64,000 nucleotides of DNA from assembly GCA_963743325.1 (NCBI GenBank), contig CAVUOZ010000010.1, positions 372,001 through 436,000 on the forward strand. Reading direction: 5' to 3'. This DNA is from DATFVA01 sp963743325 (GTDB taxonomy: Bacteria > Bacteroidota > Ignavibacteria > Ignavibacteriales > Ignavibacteriaceae). The position numbers were made by a program, and so were the translations under genes. The stretch's first letter is position 1; each line of letters opens with the position of its first letter. Shown here piece after piece: positions 33,007-42,905 of the stretch. The notes beneath the pieces were generated by a model. That model saw nothing but the letters and a program-made list of their open reading frames with translations. It was not told where the DNA came from and made no database searches.

Positions 33007-36000
33007 AACGGGGCTAATCTTAATCCTGTCTTTTCTTTTTAATTCACTTCTGTTTCCACAATCAACTTATTTTATAAAGTATAAAGACTACATTTCCAGA
33101 CAGGAAATAGAAAATAAAATTCAAACACAGCAGTATCTCCCTGCCGGTAAAAGCTTTAGTTTCGCAGAGCTTTCACCAAAAGTAAACTACCTCGCTAAAG
33201 GAATAGCTAAAAATGATGAAGTTCTGGGAAGGATAATTAAAATTACATTTGATAAATCTGTTGATGAATCTTCATTTCTGGCAATTCAGAATGAAGATCC
33301 TTCAATAGAATATATCCAGCCGTCCAATACATACCAGCTTGAGTATACACCGAATGACAGCCTTCTGCAAAATCAGTGGGGATTAAATAAAATCCATGCT
33401 TTTGAGGCCTGGGATTTAACCCGGGGATCTGATTCTGTCCTGCTTGCTATAATTGACACAGGCATAGATTATCTTCATCCTGATCTCCGTAATAAAATAA
33501 AACTTAATCCCGGTGAAATGGGAACTGATATTAACGGACACGATAAAAAATCAAACGGAATTGACGATGATAACAATGGTTTTATTGACGATTACCAGGG
33601 ATGGGATTTTACCGACCGTGTCGGTTTTCCTTTTGATTCTTCAGGCGGAGATTATCTGACCTGGGATAATAATCCGATGGATGAATATGGTCACGGAACA
33701 TTTATAGCAGGAATCGCAGCAGCTGAGACCAATAACCAGACAGGTATTGCCGGAACAGCCCCTGATATAAAGATTCTAAATTTACGCGCATTTGATCCCG
33801 GTGGTTACGGCGAAGAGGATGATGTCGCTGCTGCAATACTTTATGCAGTTCAGATGGGTGCTAAAGTCATAAATATGAGTTTCGGTGATAATTCATTTTC
33901 TTTTGTCCTGAGAGATGTAATAAGGTATGCTTATTCCAAAAATATTGTGCTTGTGGGTTCTGCAGGGAATTCAGGTTCCGATGAGCCTCATTATCCTTCG
34001 GGATATTCGGAAGTAATTTGTGTCGGTAATTCTACCCAGGATGATTATCGTTCCTCAAATTCAAACTACGGCTCAACTCTTGATTTAATGGCCCCCGGAA
34101 CGCAGATCTTTACAACTGCCATGAATCATGATTATGCTTATGTTTCGGGCACATCTGCATCATCTCCGTTTGTATCAGGAGCTGCAGCTTTAATCCTTTC
34201 AAGGAATTCGTTTACCAATGAAGAAGTCAAACAAATATTAAAAAGTACATCAGACGATATTGGGACGCCGGGATGGGATATTTATACCGGGGCGGGGAGG
34301 TTGAATCTCTATAATGCACTTAATGTTGGTGCGCCTTCAATTATTAAATTCGAACATCCTACGCAGGATTTTTCAACATACCAGGATTCTATTCAGATCA
34401 ATGCTACTATTCTATCCCCGTATTTTGTAAACTATCAGCTTGATTATGGGTACGGTTTAAACCCCGACTCATGGATACCGCTTATCACAGATGGCAGAAA
34501 TCAATTCGCAAATAAACAGATTTTTACTCTCGATGTATCCCAGCTGCCGGATTCAGTATATGGGTTACGCATACTTGTAAATCTTAACAACGGCAGGACT
34601 CTTGAAGAACGGATAAACTTCAATATCATAAGAACCTCTCCCGAAGCCACGCTGGTAACATTAGGACCGGCATTTTATGGTGAGAGAACAACGGTACTTG
34701 CTTCTATATATACCAATCAGCCCTGTGTTGCAAAAATGTACTATAGAAAATTGGGTAGCGTTGAAAATTTTAATTTCATAACGCTTGATGGTTTTAATAC
34801 AAATAATCAGTTTGTAAAAAATGTTCACTATGGTTTTATTCCCAAGCAGCTAGTTGAGCAGAATTCAGTGTACCAGGTTTACATACAGGCTCAAAACCTT
34901 GTTGGTAAAACTACTACCATATTAAATCCGTCCGGACAGGATTCTATATTTGTCATTCCAACTGATTATAATGCGGATATTGCAGCGGAATATATTCAAT
35001 CATTTAATCTGCCAAAAGGAAGTATTTACGAAAATCCTGTAAATTTTTTATCAAATGACTTCAACGAAATTTTAGCGAGGAAATTTTATACTTCCGAAGA
35101 TGTTTATTATACGTTGTATAAACTGGATAATAACACATTAATTCCCGTCGATTCTATTAAGAATAAATTACCCCGTGATGCCGGAGATTTTAATGGTGAT
35201 GGTAAAATTGATTTATTAAGCTCTAACATAGGAACCGGTTATATTGATGAACAGGTTAATAATTCTTCATTCCAGCTGCAGAATAAGTTTACCGATTCCT
35301 CGAATACGTTCTGGCCTGCACTGGCAGAAGATATTGACGGAGATGGTAAGACGGAAGTCATAGCTTTCGATCAGAACACTGATACTTCACTATCCGTCTG
35401 GAAATTCGATAATAATTTTTCTCCCGTTGATAAAAAGAATTTGAGCAATTTTACTCCGGAAAGATTTGGCGGAAATGCACTCGGCCTTCCTCATTCTGTT
35501 GTTACCGATCTTGATAACGACGGCCATAAGGAATTCTGGATGATAGATGAAGACGGGGACATCTTCAGTTATGAATCCAACGGCAGTGGCGGCTATACTC
35601 CTTTTCTTCAGGACTCGACTTTTTTTATGTCTTCAGCTGAATTTTTAACCGCTGGAGATTTTGACGGCGACGGCCATGAAGAAATAGCTGTATTACTGCA
35701 TTCACTTGTACCTTATGATATCGCGCCATTTTATGTTTTGAATATTTATAAATACTCTTCAAATGCGTTGCACACTATTTATCAGCAGGGATTTGTAGAT
35801 GCGTCAACTGAATTCAGCGGGGGAGGTACTTTCAGGGATATAGAAAACAGTATCCGGTTTGCGGATATTGATAATGATGGTATTGATGAATTAATACTTT
35901 TCGTATTCCCTTATTCATATATCTTTAAAGATGAATCCGGTAATGTTAAAATTATTTCATACAAAGAAAATATTAATTCAAACTCTGTCTTTGTAGGCGA

Positions 36001-37228
36001 CCTTAATAAAAATAATGTCCCTGAGGTAGCCTTCCCGACTGAGACAGGGATTAAGTTTGTCGAATTTGCAGTCTCAAATAAAGCTAGCACCCCTTATAAC
36101 TTAACCGGGTTCAGCATCAATTCAACAAACATAAAATTATCCTGGAGCGGGACAGGTCAGTTCTATTATATATATCGAGGATCATCCCCTGACTCCCTTG
36201 CATTGATCGATTCATCAGCCACAAATGATCTTACCGATATATCGGTTCAGCCCGGAACTGAGTATTACTATGGGGTTCGTGGTTATGATATTTCAAAGCC
36301 CGACCCTCTTTCAAACTTAAGCTCACTTATCGGGGTTTACTCTCATACTCCCGGAGAAGTGAATTCAGTTATCAGCCGTACGCGTAAAAATATCCAGGTA
36401 ACATTCACTGAAAGAGTTAATAACACTATCGAAAATCTCCAATCATTCCTGGTTGCCGGTGTCGGCTATCCTAATTCTGTTTCACCGGCTAACCAATATT
36501 CTTATGTCCTTTCCTACAATGACAATCTTCCGGTTGGAGCTAATAGCCTGATTACAAGCCGGCTTAAAGATTTTTATAGTTCACCGATTCCAACCGATAC
36601 GATGGTTTTTAACGTAGAGGCAGTTACCTCTCCGGAAGAATTTTTTGTCAGCTCATTTGAAATTCTTGATCCCTATAGGATAAAGATAGTATTCAATAAA
36701 GTTGTAAATGTAACCGAAGCAAAAAATCCTGATAACTACAGCTTTGAACCCTCAAATAAAGTAACGTCGGTTGATATTGATGCATCTGATCAGAAAATAA
36801 TTTATCTGAACCTTAATGGGAATAAGCCTGTTGGATCGATAGGGAGGGAGTATAAATTAAGAATCCGGAATCTCACCTCAGATGATGGGGTAGCAATTAA
36901 CTCCGGAGCCGGCAGTTATCTTGTACTTACAGGCTATGCAAAAGACTTATCCGATGTTTACATATATCCTAATCCGGCCAAGGTAGCTTCAGGTAAAATG
37001 ACATTTGCCAACCTTCCCAAAAGAGCTAACATTATAATATGGAGCTTAGACGGGACCCGTATAAATGAACTAAGTGAAACCGATGGGAACGGCGGGGTTG
37101 ATTATAATATGAAGGATGAATCGGGTAACGAACTGGGAAGCGGCATCTATATATACAGAATCGTCCGCCTCGATGATTCAAATAATGAAGTTGAAGAGAA
37201 GATTGGTAAATTCGCTGTCATCAGATGA
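32996..37228 (+). CDS. T9SS-exported subtilisin-like protease with FG-GAP repeats
   Basis: 1410-residue secreted S8 peptidase. A signal peptide and prodomain (about 1-120) are followed by the catalytic domain with Asp154 (IIDTGIDYLHPD), His233 (GHGTFIAGIAA) and Ser387 (GTSASSPFVSG), all intact. A beta-rich linker, then FG-GAP/VCBS repeats about 730-1010 (five or six D.DGDG.E-type calcium loops) likely form a beta-propeller. An FN3-like domain and Ig-like segments follow. The end is a diverged T9SS sorting domain (VYIYPNPAK...GSGIYIYR). ATG 32996 is chosen over TTG 32969 because AAAAAGGA precedes it and the signal peptide is then standard. It overlaps purF by 11 nt. Confidence 0.93.
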   Translation: MNYKTGLILILSFLFNSLLFPQSTYFIKYKDYISRQEIENKIQTQQYLPAGKSFSFAELSPKVNYLAKGIAKNDEVLGRIIKITFDKSVDESSFLAIQNEDPSIEYIQPSNTYQLEYTPNDSLLQNQWGLNKIHAFEAWDLTRGSDSVLLAIIDTGIDYLHPDLRNKIKLNPGEMGTDINGHDKKSNGIDDDNNGFIDDYQGWDFTDRVGFPFDSSGGDYLTWDNNPMDEYGHGTFIAGIAAAETNNQTGIAGTAPDIKILNLRAFDPGGYGEEDDVAAAILYAVQMGAKVINMSFGDNSFSFVLRDVIRYAYSKNIVLVGSAGNSGSDEPHYPSGYSEVICVGNSTQDDYRSSNSNYGSTLDLMAPGTQIFTTAMNHDYAYVSGTSASSPFVSGAAALILSRNSFTNEEVKQILKSTSDDIGTPGWDIYTGAGRLNLYNALNVGAPSIIKFEHPTQDFSTYQDSIQINATILSPYFVNYQLDYGYGLNPDSWIPLITDGRNQFANKQIFTLDVSQLPDSVYGLRILVNLNNGRTLEERINFNIIRTSPEATLVTLGPAFYGERTTVLASIYTNQPCVAKMYYRKLGSVENFNFITLDGFNTNNQFVKNVHYGFIPKQLVEQNSVYQVYIQAQNLVGKTTTILNPSGQDSIFVIPTDYNADIAAEYIQSFNLPKGSIYENPVNFLSNDFNEILARKFYTSEDVYYTLYKLDNNTLIPVDSIKNKLPRDAGDFNGDGKIDLLSSNIGTGYIDEQVNNSSFQLQNKFTDSSNTFWPALAEDIDGDGKTEVIAFDQNTDTSLSVWKFDNNFSPVDKKNLSNFTPERFGGNALGLPHSVVTDLDNDGHKEFWMIDEDGDIFSYESNGSGGYTPFLQDSTFFMSSAEFLTAGDFDGDGHEEIAVLLHSLVPYDIAPFYVLNIYKYSSNALHTIYQQGFVDASTEFSGGGTFRDIENSIRFADIDNDGIDELILFVFPYSYIFKDESGNVKIISYKENINSNSVFVGDLNKNNVPEVAFPTETGIKFVEFAVSNKASTPYNLTGFSINSTNIKLSWSGTGQFYYIYRGSSPDSLALIDSSATNDLTDISVQPGTEYYYGVRGYDISKPDPLSNLSSLIGVYSHTPGEVNSVISRTRKNIQVTFTERVNNTIENLQSFLVAGVGYPNSVSPANQYSYVLSYNDNLPVGANSLITSRLKDFYSSPIPTDTMVFNVEAVTSPEEFFVSSFEILDPYRIKIVFNKVVNVTEAKNPDNYSFEPSNKVTSVDIDASDQKIIYLNLNGNKPVGSIGREYKLRIRNLTSDDGVAINSGAGSYLVLTGYAKDLSDVYIYPNPAKVASGKMTFANLPKRANIIIWSLDGTRINELSETDGNGGVDYNMKDESGNELGSGIYIYRIVRLDDSNNEVEEKIGKFAVIR

Positions 37229-37797
37229 GATATACAATTGAAGAAATAGCGACACCATCAAATTTTTTATCACTTCTCAGACTTGTGATGGCAATTCCTC
37301 TCTGGTACCTATTTGATTATTTGGGCGTCTCAGGAATGCGGATTATAATCTTTTCTGTTTGTATTTTGGCAGCGCTGACTGATGTTTTAGACGGGTACCT
37401 TGCCCGCAAATTGAACCAGGTTACCGAATTCGGGAAGATAATAGATCCTCTTGCAGATAAAGCGGCAGTTGCTGTCATAATTATAAAATTATTCACAATT
37501 GGTGAAATTCCCCTGTATTATTTTATGATGATTGTTGTGCGGGATATTCTGATTTTTATGGGCGGAATCTTTGTTTCTCAGAGACTTGGAAAAGTTTTGC
37601 CGTCAAATGTTCTTGGTAAAATTACTGTAATAAATATAGGAATTGTAATCCTGTTGATTGTACTTGGTATTCCCGGAGATTCGTATGTATTTTTATCTTT
37701 ATACGGCTTGAGCATAATCTTAATTGTTGTTTCGTTCATTGCATATGTAATAAGAGCAATGGAGTTCTTGAAGCGGAAGAAATATGAGTCTATTTGA
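37225..37797 (+). CDS. pgsA: CDP-diacylglycerol-glycerol-3-phosphate 3-phosphatidyltransferase
   Basis: 190-residue membrane enzyme making phosphatidylglycerol phosphate. The CDP-alcohol phosphotransferase motif DVLDGYLARKLNQVTEFG and following IIDPLADK (D..DG..AR........G...D...D) is complete. About five helices. ATG overlaps the protease stop codon by 4 nt and the gene overlaps ftsY by 14 nt. Confidence 0.92.
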   Translation: MRYTIEEIATPSNFLSLLRLVMAIPLWYLFDYLGVSGMRIIIFSVCILAALTDVLDGYLARKLNQVTEFGKIIDPLADKAAVAVIIIKLFTIGEIPLYYFMMIVVRDILIFMGGIFVSQRLGKVLPSNVLGKITVINIGIVILLIVLGIPGDSYVFLSLYGLSIILIVVSFIAYVIRAMEFLKRKKYESI

Positions 37798-38725
37798 AAA
37801 TATTAATTTTTCAAAGCTTAAAGAGGGACTGTCTAAAACCAGGACTAAAATTGTAAATACAATAAATGAGGCAATTACCGGCAAGGCAGTGCTGGATGAT
37901 AAAACTCTCGATGAAATTGAGGAGATATTAATTACATCGGATATCGGATTTGAAACTTCTGATAAAATAATAGAGAGCGCCCGTGAAAGACTTCATATGG
38001 ATAAAGACAGAAGTAAATTAAATATACTCGAGTCTGTGAAAAAAGAACTTGTAGAGGTATTAAAATCAGAGAATAAAACCGTATCTGACGGAAGCGATAT
38101 TGAAAAGTTTAAGCCTTATGTAATTCTCATTGTCGGAGTTAACGGAGCAGGGAAGACTACCACCATCGGAAAACTTGCTTATAACTTCAAACAGGCCGGC
38201 TTACGGGTCATTGTCGGCGCAGCTGATACTTTCAGGGCTGCCGCAAATGAACAGCTTGATATCTGGGCAGAAAGAGCCGGAGTTGAGATCGTGCATAAAG
38301 GCAAAGGTGCTGATCCTTCTTCTGTAGCATTCGATACTATTCAGAAAGCCGTAAAAGAAAAATATGATATCGTCATAATAGATACTGCCGGAAGACTGCA
38401 CAATAAGGCTAATCTCATGGAGGAATTAAACAAGATCAAGCGGGTTTCGGGGAAAGTGGTTGACTATGCTCCCAATGAGACTCTGCTCGTGCTTGATGGT
38501 ACAACAGGACAAAATGCCCTGGTTCAGGCCGAGGAATTCTCGAAGGTCACTGATATCTCCGGTCTTGTTATAACTAAACTTGATGGTACAGCTAAAGGCG
38601 GAGTTGTCTTCCAGATCTGCGCCAAACAAAAAATTCCTGTAAAATATATAGGAGTCGGAGAAGCCATAGACGATCTTCAGACTTTTGATCCGGATCTCTT
38701 CGTATCAGCAATATTTGAGAATTAA
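37784..38725 (+). CDS. ftsY: Signal recognition particle receptor FtsY
   Basis: 313-residue SRP GTPase. The N-domain four-helix bundle comprises about 1-95. The G-domain has GVNGAGKTTTIGKLA (G1), DTFRAAANEQL (G2), DTAGRLHNKANLMEEL (G3), TKLDGTAKGG (G4) and the closing GVGEAIDDLQTFD. The acidic A-domain is absent, as in many non-enteric bacteria; membrane targeting would use the N-terminal helix. Last gene of the plus-strand run from purF. Confidence 0.96.
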   Translation: MSLFENINFSKLKEGLSKTRTKIVNTINEAITGKAVLDDKTLDEIEEILITSDIGFETSDKIIESARERLHMDKDRSKLNILESVKKELVEVLKSENKTVSDGSDIEKFKPYVILIVGVNGAGKTTTIGKLAYNFKQAGLRVIVGAADTFRAAANEQLDIWAERAGVEIVHKGKGADPSSVAFDTIQKAVKEKYDIVIIDTAGRLHNKANLMEELNKIKRVSGKVVDYAPNETLLVLDGTTGQNALVQAEEFSKVTDISGLVITKLDGTAKGGVVFQICAKQKIPVKYIGVGEAIDDLQTFDPDLFVSAIFEN

Positions 38726-38892
38726 TTTCAGGTTCTCACATTCCGTTTTACGATAATCCCTGCAATTATTTCATTCTTATTAACTTCAATGAATTATACA
38801 GATAGATGTAGAAGCAAGGGATGGGAGCAGATTTTCTTTCCGAATATTATAGTTTACATAATATATATTATCGGAATATATCTTATTTGTGA

Positions 38893-39099
38893 TTAAAGCG
38901 ATAATTCATTCTCGTTCTGCATAATAAACTGTTCATTCTGGTATTTCTTAAGGATATTCTCTTTGGTGACTAAGCCTGTATATTTTTGTGTTTCATAATC
39001 GAGCACGCGTAAATAATCCAGATCTTCCTTCTCCATTAAATGATTTATCTTGTATCTATAAAATCGGGTCGTTCGTTTTACATTCGTAAGAAGCCGCAA
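38893..39099 (-). pseudogene. Possible CBS-domain C-terminal remnant
   Basis: The readable core, YLRVLDYETQKYTGLVTK then ENILKKYQ, resembles the last strand-helix of a CBS domain (as at the end of ClC-type channels or CBS proteins). The frame has only a TTG start (39099) or an internal ATG at residue 22, and upstream it runs straight into the stop codon of the acyl-CoA dehydrogenase gene. It is most simply a leftover 3' end of a lost gene. A functional 47- to 68-residue peptide cannot be excluded. The flanking 38726-38892 shows no gene. Confidence 0.4.
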
Positions 39100-39111
39100 A
39101 TATATAATACA

Positions 39112-39963
39112 TTAATTGTATTTAAAAAAACCCTCACCTGATTTTCGCCCTAACTTCTTAGCTGCGACCATTTTCTTTAACAACGGGCAGGGTCTGTATT
39201 TCGAGTCATTAAATCCGTTGTACAGAACCTCCATAATTGCCAGGCAAACATCCAGACCAATGAAATCAGCCAAAGTTAAAGGACCCATCGGATGATTCAT
39301 CCCTAATTTCATAACTGTATCAATATCTTCAGCTGAGGCAACACCTTCCATTAATGAAAATATTGCCTCATTGATCATAGGCATAAGGATACGATTTGAA
39401 ATAAATCCTGGAAAATCAAAGACCTCCACAGGAACTTTATCCAGTTTTTCGGAAAGTGATTTAATAGTCTGAAAGGTTTCATCACTGGTTGAATAGCCCC
39501 GGATAATCTCAACAAGTTTCATCATTGGAACTGGATTCATGAAATGCATACCAATAAATTTATCCGGTCTCGCAGCAGCGGATAGTTCTGTTATGGAAAT
39601 TGAAGAAGTGTTTGAAGAGAATATAGAATCTCCTTTGATTATATAATGTAACTTATTGAAAACATTAAGTTTAGCTTCCTTGTTCTCATAAATTGCTTCT
39701 ATGACTAAATCTGAATCTTTAGGAGTATTTTCAACCCCGACTATTTTAGTAATATTTGAGAGTGCTGAGATTTTATCCTCTTCTGAGATAACCTCTTTCT
39801 TTACCTGTCTGTCGAGATTTTTAGTAATTGTTGATATTGCCTTATTGACAAGTTCATCACTCATCTCAATAAGGTTAACGTTAAAGCCCTTCATGGCAAA
39901 AACATGGGTAATTCCGTTTCCCATTGTACCGCCGCCGATTACTGATACTTTCTTTATATCCAT
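39112..39963 (-). CDS. 3-hydroxyacyl-CoA (3-hydroxybutyryl-CoA) dehydrogenase
   Basis: 283-residue single-function dehydrogenase. VSVIGGGTMGNGITHVFA is the NAD-binding fold; SSNTSSISITEL and GMHFMNPVPMMKLVEIIRG hold the catalytic His and Asn region; the C-terminal helical domain has GFISNRILMP and MNHPMGPLTLADFIGLD. Paired with the thiolase 2 nt upstream, it would interconvert acetoacetyl-CoA and 3-hydroxybutyryl-CoA in butyrate-type or fatty-acid beta-oxidation metabolism. No crotonase or acyl-CoA dehydrogenase lies alongside. Confidence 0.93.
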   Translation of the reverse strand: MDIKKVSVIGGGTMGNGITHVFAMKGFNVNLIEMSDELVNKAISTITKNLDRQVKKEVISEEDKISALSNITKIVGVENTPKDSDLVIEAIYENKEAKLNVFNKLHYIIKGDSIFSSNTSSISITELSAAARPDKFIGMHFMNPVPMMKLVEIIRGYSTSDETFQTIKSLSEKLDKVPVEVFDFPGFISNRILMPMINEAIFSLMEGVASAEDIDTVMKLGMNHPMGPLTLADFIGLDVCLAIMEVLYNGFNDSKYRPCPLLKKMVAAKKLGRKSGEGFFKYN

Positions 39964-39965
39964 TC

Positions 39966-41153
39966 TTACCTTCCGTTTTTAAGATTTTTAACTATCAAAG
40001 CGGAGGCTTCTCCCCCACCGATACAGAGAGAGGCTAATCCATATTCTGAATTACGTCTCTTCATTTCATGTATAAGTGTAACTAAGATCCTTGCGCCGCT
40101 TGCACCAATAGGATGACCGATAGCAATAGCACCACCGTTAACATTTATCCTGGAATTATCTAGTCCCAGTATTTTATTTACCGCAAGTGATACCACAGCA
40201 AATGCCTCATTAATTTCAAAAAGGTCAATTTCGTCTTTAGTCAGATTTGCTTTCTTTAATACTTTAGCTATTGCATCAGCAGGAGCAGTCGTAAATTCAA
40301 TCGGAGCCCTGGCCGCTGAACTTTGTGCTATAATTTCAACCAGCGGAACCAAACCAAGTTCTTTCGCTTTTTCTTCACTCATAACAAGCAAAGCTGCCGC
40401 ACCGTCATTAATACTTGACGCATTTGCTGCGGTTACAACTCCGTTTTTATCAAAAACGGGTTTAAGTGTAGCAATCTTTTCAAAAATAACGCGTCCCGGC
40501 TCCTCGTCTGCATCTACAAATGTTTCTCCGGATTTAGTTTTAATACCGACTTTAATTATTTCGTTCTTAAATTTACCTGCTTTCTGTGCATCAAGAGCTT
40601 TCCTGTAAGAGTTAGTAGCAAATTCATCAAGTTCCTCACGCTTAAAGGAAAAATCTTTTGCACATGATTCTGCACAATTTCCCATATGGATATCATTATA
40701 TACATCCCATAAGCCGTCCTTAATCATTGAATCAATAATTTCTCCGTTTCCCAGTCTGTAGCCTGAACGGGCTTTAGGAAGAACATATGGTGCATTCGTC
40801 ATACTTTCCTGTCCCCCGGCTATAATAACGTCCGCGTCACCCAGGGCAATAGCCTGGTGAGCCAGCATAACAGATTTAAGACCGCTTCCGCACATCTTGT
40901 TAATGGTAAGACATTCTGTTTTTACAGGCAGGCCCGCAAATATTGCCGCCTGCCGTGCCGGGGCCTGTCCCTGACCTCCGGTCAGTACATTTCCCATAAT
41001 CACTTCATCAATAAGATTTACCTCGATTTTTGTATCTTCAATTATACCCTTAATAGCGATACTTCCCAGCTGTGCAGCACTGAAAGATGATAATGCACCA
41101 TTGAAGGATCCTACCGGAGTTCTTTTGGCTGCCGTGATAACTACTTTTCGCAT
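39966..41153 (-). CDS. Acetyl-CoA acetyltransferase (thiolase)
   Basis: 395-residue thiolase II. The acylation Cys lies in TINKMCGSGLKSV, catalytic His in NVNGGAIAIGHPIGASG and second Cys in LASLCIGGGEASALI. It condenses two acetyl-CoA or cleaves acetoacetyl-CoA. It is the first gene of the pair with the dehydrogenase and has AGAGGAG directly before the ATG. Upstream repeats at 41394-41426 may regulate it. Confidence 0.94.
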   Translation of the reverse strand: MRKVVITAAKRTPVGSFNGALSSFSAAQLGSIAIKGIIEDTKIEVNLIDEVIMGNVLTGGQGQAPARQAAIFAGLPVKTECLTINKMCGSGLKSVMLAHQAIALGDADVIIAGGQESMTNAPYVLPKARSGYRLGNGEIIDSMIKDGLWDVYNDIHMGNCAESCAKDFSFKREELDEFATNSYRKALDAQKAGKFKNEIIKVGIKTKSGETFVDADEEPGRVIFEKIATLKPVFDKNGVVTAANASSINDGAAALLVMSEEKAKELGLVPLVEIIAQSSAARAPIEFTTAPADAIAKVLKKANLTKDEIDLFEINEAFAVVSLAVNKILGLDNSRINVNGGAIAIGHPIGASGARILVTLIHEMKRRNSEYGLASLCIGGGEASALIVKNLKNGR

Positions 41154-41516
41154 ATACTCCTCTTTGATTTGTTTTCAATATTAAAATTAAAAATAATTAA
41201 AAATCGTTAAATAATCAGGGTTATTAGAGCTGATATTTAGAATTCATTATTGACTGAGTGTTTTATAGAACCAAATAATCATATGAAAATATTTTGACTG
41301 TATCTGTTTTGCTTGATTTTTACTTATTTTATTTGCTTATGATACCGGGGTAAAATTGATTATTAGTTAACTGACCGGGTTAAATCAAATCGAATACGCT
41401 CCGGATACGCTTCACATACGATCCAGGGTCTTTCTGCTCAGAGATTTAACTCAGACAGTTATCTGAGTATTATTAAACAATTCAGAAATTCAATAATTGA
41501 TTTGATGGATAATGAA
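41154..41516. promoter_or_regulatory. Intergenic region with 11-bp direct repeats
   Basis: No gene is seen. Three tandem 11-bp units at 41394, 41405 and 41416 each begin ATACG(C/A)T, in perfect 11-bp phase. A second pair, ACCGGG(G/T)TAAA, occurs at 41344 and 41374. The remainder is very A/T-rich. The thiolase promoter must lie here. Helically phased repeats suggest a bound regulator about 240 nt upstream of that gene. Confidence 0.4.
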
Positions 41517-42635
41517 TTATCTCAGGGTCAGCGAGGAAAGTTCCATGATAATATTTAAGGAGAGAGTACTCAGGTTAACATTATTCTTTATAAGGGACGC
41601 AAATTTATCGAGCTTGAATACTATTTCATTAAGCTTAACTTCAGAAAATCTTAAGTCAAATTTCTGCAGTGTTTCCGGATAATCATCAAAAAAGTAATTG
41701 TTTAACCCTGCCCTGTATTTCTGCAGATCATTCAGCCACGATATTATCATTAAAACAAGAATTTTATACGAATCACCCCCCTGTTCACCTGTAACCGAAT
41801 TAAATTCTTCAAGTGCAGAATGATACCTTTTTCCGAAGGAATAGCGGAGAATCAGAATTGTTTTTTCCTTTAGAACTGCCATATCATGTTCAAGAAGATT
41901 AAGAGCATCAGTGATTGAACCATTTGAAAAAGGAGCCACAGATTTCGCAAGCTTGCCTTCGATATTGAAATTTGATACAAGTATTTTTTCAATCTCCCCT
42001 GTTTTTAAAGGCTGAAAATTAATTATCCAGCACCGGGATCTTATCGTTTCTCTTAGTTGCCCGGGAAATGGTGTAGATAAAATAAAAATTATTCCTTCAG
42101 GCGGTTCTTCAAGATTTTTCAAGAGCGCATTCTGAGCTTCCTCGTTCATAAGGTGTGCATTTGAAATCAGAACGATCCGGAATTTTACTTCACTGTAATC
42201 CATGGAAAGAAATTTTCGTATATCACGTATGCTGCTTATTTTAATTTGATTTGCTTTGGGAATTTTTATTCTATGATAAGGGTTTGTTATTTTTTCCCTC
42301 AATTCCTCTTTAATCAGTTCATTATTCTCCTGACTTAACTTCTCCATGGGACCACTTGATTCAGTTTCGTTTTTACCGCGGGGAAGTGGAAAGATATATT
42401 TTATATAGGGCTCATTAAGATTCTGAATCAGTTGATTAATATGTAAGACTGAACCTGAGTGTGAGCTGCGGGTATTAAGTGCCTGTGCAAATCGAATCGC
42501 GGAAAATTCCTTGCCTACACCATCGTTTCCCTTAAAAAGAAAAGCATGAGGAATCTTATCGGAATCAATTAATGAATTTAAAAGATTTTTGACAGAATCC
42601 TGTCCGTAAATGCCTTGCCAGTTGTCATCATTCAT
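41517..42635 (-). CDS. holB: DNA polymerase III delta' subunit
   Basis: 372-residue clamp-loader AAA+ protein: WQGIYGQDSVKNLLNSLIDSDKIPHAFLF at the start, then SNAHLMNEEAQNALLKNLEEPPEG (Walker B and sensor region) and TIRSRCW. The Walker A equivalent is GNDGVGKE, with Glu replacing the usual Ser/Thr; delta' subunits often do not hydrolyse ATP, so this fits a stator role. Zinc-module cysteines of DnaX are absent. It lies 29 nt after a DUF2795 gene and its terminator. Confidence 0.87.
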   Translation of the reverse strand: MNDDNWQGIYGQDSVKNLLNSLIDSDKIPHAFLFKGNDGVGKEFSAIRFAQALNTRSSHSGSVLHINQLIQNLNEPYIKYIFPLPRGKNETESSGPMEKLSQENNELIKEELREKITNPYHRIKIPKANQIKISSIRDIRKFLSMDYSEVKFRIVLISNAHLMNEEAQNALLKNLEEPPEGIIFILSTPFPGQLRETIRSRCWIINFQPLKTGEIEKILVSNFNIEGKLAKSVAPFSNGSITDALNLLEHDMAVLKEKTILILRYSFGKRYHSALEEFNSVTGEQGGDSYKILVLMIISWLNDLQKYRAGLNNYFFDDYPETLQKFDLRFSEVKLNEIVFKLDKFASLIKNNVNLSTLSLNIIMELSSLTLR

Positions 42636-42644
42636 TAGTGTAAT

Positions 42645-42666
42645 AAAAAAGCGCTGTCACGCGCTT
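42645..42666 (-). terminator. Terminator after DUF2795 gene
   Basis: On the minus strand AAGCGC and GCGCTT pair with a 6-nt loop, followed by a T-run. The 5' arm overlaps the stop codon of the DUF2795 gene. Confidence 0.85.
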
Positions 42667-42886
42667 AATAATCATCTTCGTTATAAAAGAAATCCTCATC
42701 GGATGGATAGTCAGGCCAAATATCTTCTATTGACTCATATGGTTCATCGGAATCTTCAAGTTCCTGAAGATTCTCTATCACCTCGTAGGGAGCTCCGATT
42801 CGTTCAGCATATTCAATTAACTCATCTTTTGTAGCAGGCCAGGGGGCATCATCAAGATACGCTGCCAGCTCTACCGTCCATATCAT
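42665..42886 (-). CDS. DUF2795-like small acidic protein
   Basis: 73 residues: WTVELAAYLDDAPWPATKDELIEYAERIGAPYEVIENLQEL, the DUF2795 pattern, then a very acidic tail (SIEDIWPDYPSDEDFFYNEDDY). No function is known. The family is common in Bacteroidota and some other phyla, and members are often highly conserved in the PATK.EL segment. It lies 19 nt after the M23 peptidase gene, so it may be on the same message, and it has a strong terminator. Confidence 0.85.
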   Translation of the reverse strand: MIWTVELAAYLDDAPWPATKDELIEYAERIGAPYEVIENLQELEDSDEPYESIEDIWPDYPSDEDFFYNEDDY

Positions 42887-42905
42887 ATATTAGATCTCCG
42901 CTAAA

